Shown here one piece after another: positions 6,217 to 6,373 of a stretch of DNA of 6,373 nt. The stretch covers positions 1 through 6,373 of the forward strand of contig JAFDBW010000214.1 in the NCBI GenBank assembly GCA_019313105.1, written 5' to 3'. The translations under genes and the position numbers were made by a program. The stretch is from Deltaproteobacteria bacterium (GTDB lineage: Bacteria; Desulfobacterota; Desulfuromonadia; Desulfuromonadales; BM103). The notes under the pieces are model-generated. The model was not told the DNA's origin and did no database searches. It saw nothing but the letters and a program-made list of their open reading frames with translations. Every line of letters begins with the position of its first letter. The first letter of the stretch is position 1.

Positions 6217-6373
6217 ATGCGTGTTGAAACTGATCTGAAGCTGGGTTTCAAGGATGTGCTGATCCGCCCTAAACGCTCGACCCTGAAAAGCCGGGCCCTG
6301 GTGGAACTTGACCGGACCTTTGTCTTCCTGCACAGCAAGATGCGGTGGAGCGGTGTGCCGATTATCGCCGCCA
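6217..6373 (+). CDS. guaC: GMP reductase, N-terminal part (cut by window end)
   Basis: GMP reductase converts GMP to IMP with NADPH, releasing ammonia, and lets the cell rebalance guanine and adenine nucleotides. Only the first 52 codons are present. They read MRVETDLKLGFKDVLIRPKR, then STLKSR (21-26) and SGVPIIAA (45-52), which closely follow the start of E. coli-type GuaC as I remember it, including the DVLIRPKRSTLKSR segment shared by eukaryotic-like GMP reductases. IMP dehydrogenase is the related alternative, but its N-terminus differs. AAGGA at 6203-6207 lies 9 nt before the ATG, a good ribosome binding site. The catalytic Cys loop lies beyond the window, so the activity call rests on the N-terminus alone. 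Transcription is probably from its own extended -10 promoter, perhaps with read-through from sfsA. Confidence 0.9.
   Translation, partial: MRVETDLKLGFKDVLIRPKRSTLKSRALVELDRTFVFLHSKMRWSGVPIIAA

Overview
This is an ordinary bacterial chromosomal window with four complete housekeeping genes and one truncated one. I found no CRISPR array, transposase, tRNA, rRNA, phage gene or unfamiliar operon. The set is a septal DNA translocase (FtsK/SpoIIIE), an undecaprenyl-diphosphate phosphatase (UppP/BacA), ribonuclease J, an SfsA-family protein and the first 52 codons of GMP reductase (GuaC). Coding DNA looks moderately GC-rich and the intergenic DNA is more AT-rich. RNase J next to ftsK, together with an enterobacterial-type GuaC and SfsA, suggests a Gram-negative bacterium. 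Desulfuromonadia-like (Geobacter/Desulfuromonas/Pelobacter relatives) is my best guess. It rests on recalled gene content and protein style, not on any search.

Layout: positions 1-149 are non-coding and hold a hairpin plus U-run terminator for ftsK on the minus strand. Three minus-strand genes follow in the order of transcription rnj (5081-3378), uppP (3300-2509), ftsK (2435-150). They face the same way with gaps of about 75 nt, but they do not look like one tight operon. A U-run hairpin follows rnj, a sigma70-like promoter lies just before ftsK, and another lies before rnj. The gap from 5082 to 5422 separates rnj from the divergent plus-strand pair. It holds the rnj promoter and a degenerate 8-nt repeat that is partly mirrored as an inverted copy about 80 nt away. 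On the plus strand sfsA (5423-6115) is followed by guaC (from 6217). guaC has its own extended -10 promoter just past the sfsA stop and an 80-nt leader with small hairpins.

The genes do not form one pathway. FtsK handles chromosome segregation at the septum, UppP recycles the lipid carrier for peptidoglycan, RNase J processes and degrades RNA, and GuaC interconverts purine nucleotides (GMP to IMP). SfsA has no settled role. The points most worth a second look are the octamer/inverted repeat in the divergent gap, the guaC leader, a long charged insertion before the FtsK Walker B strand, and the lack of a visible Shine-Dalgarno sequence before uppP.
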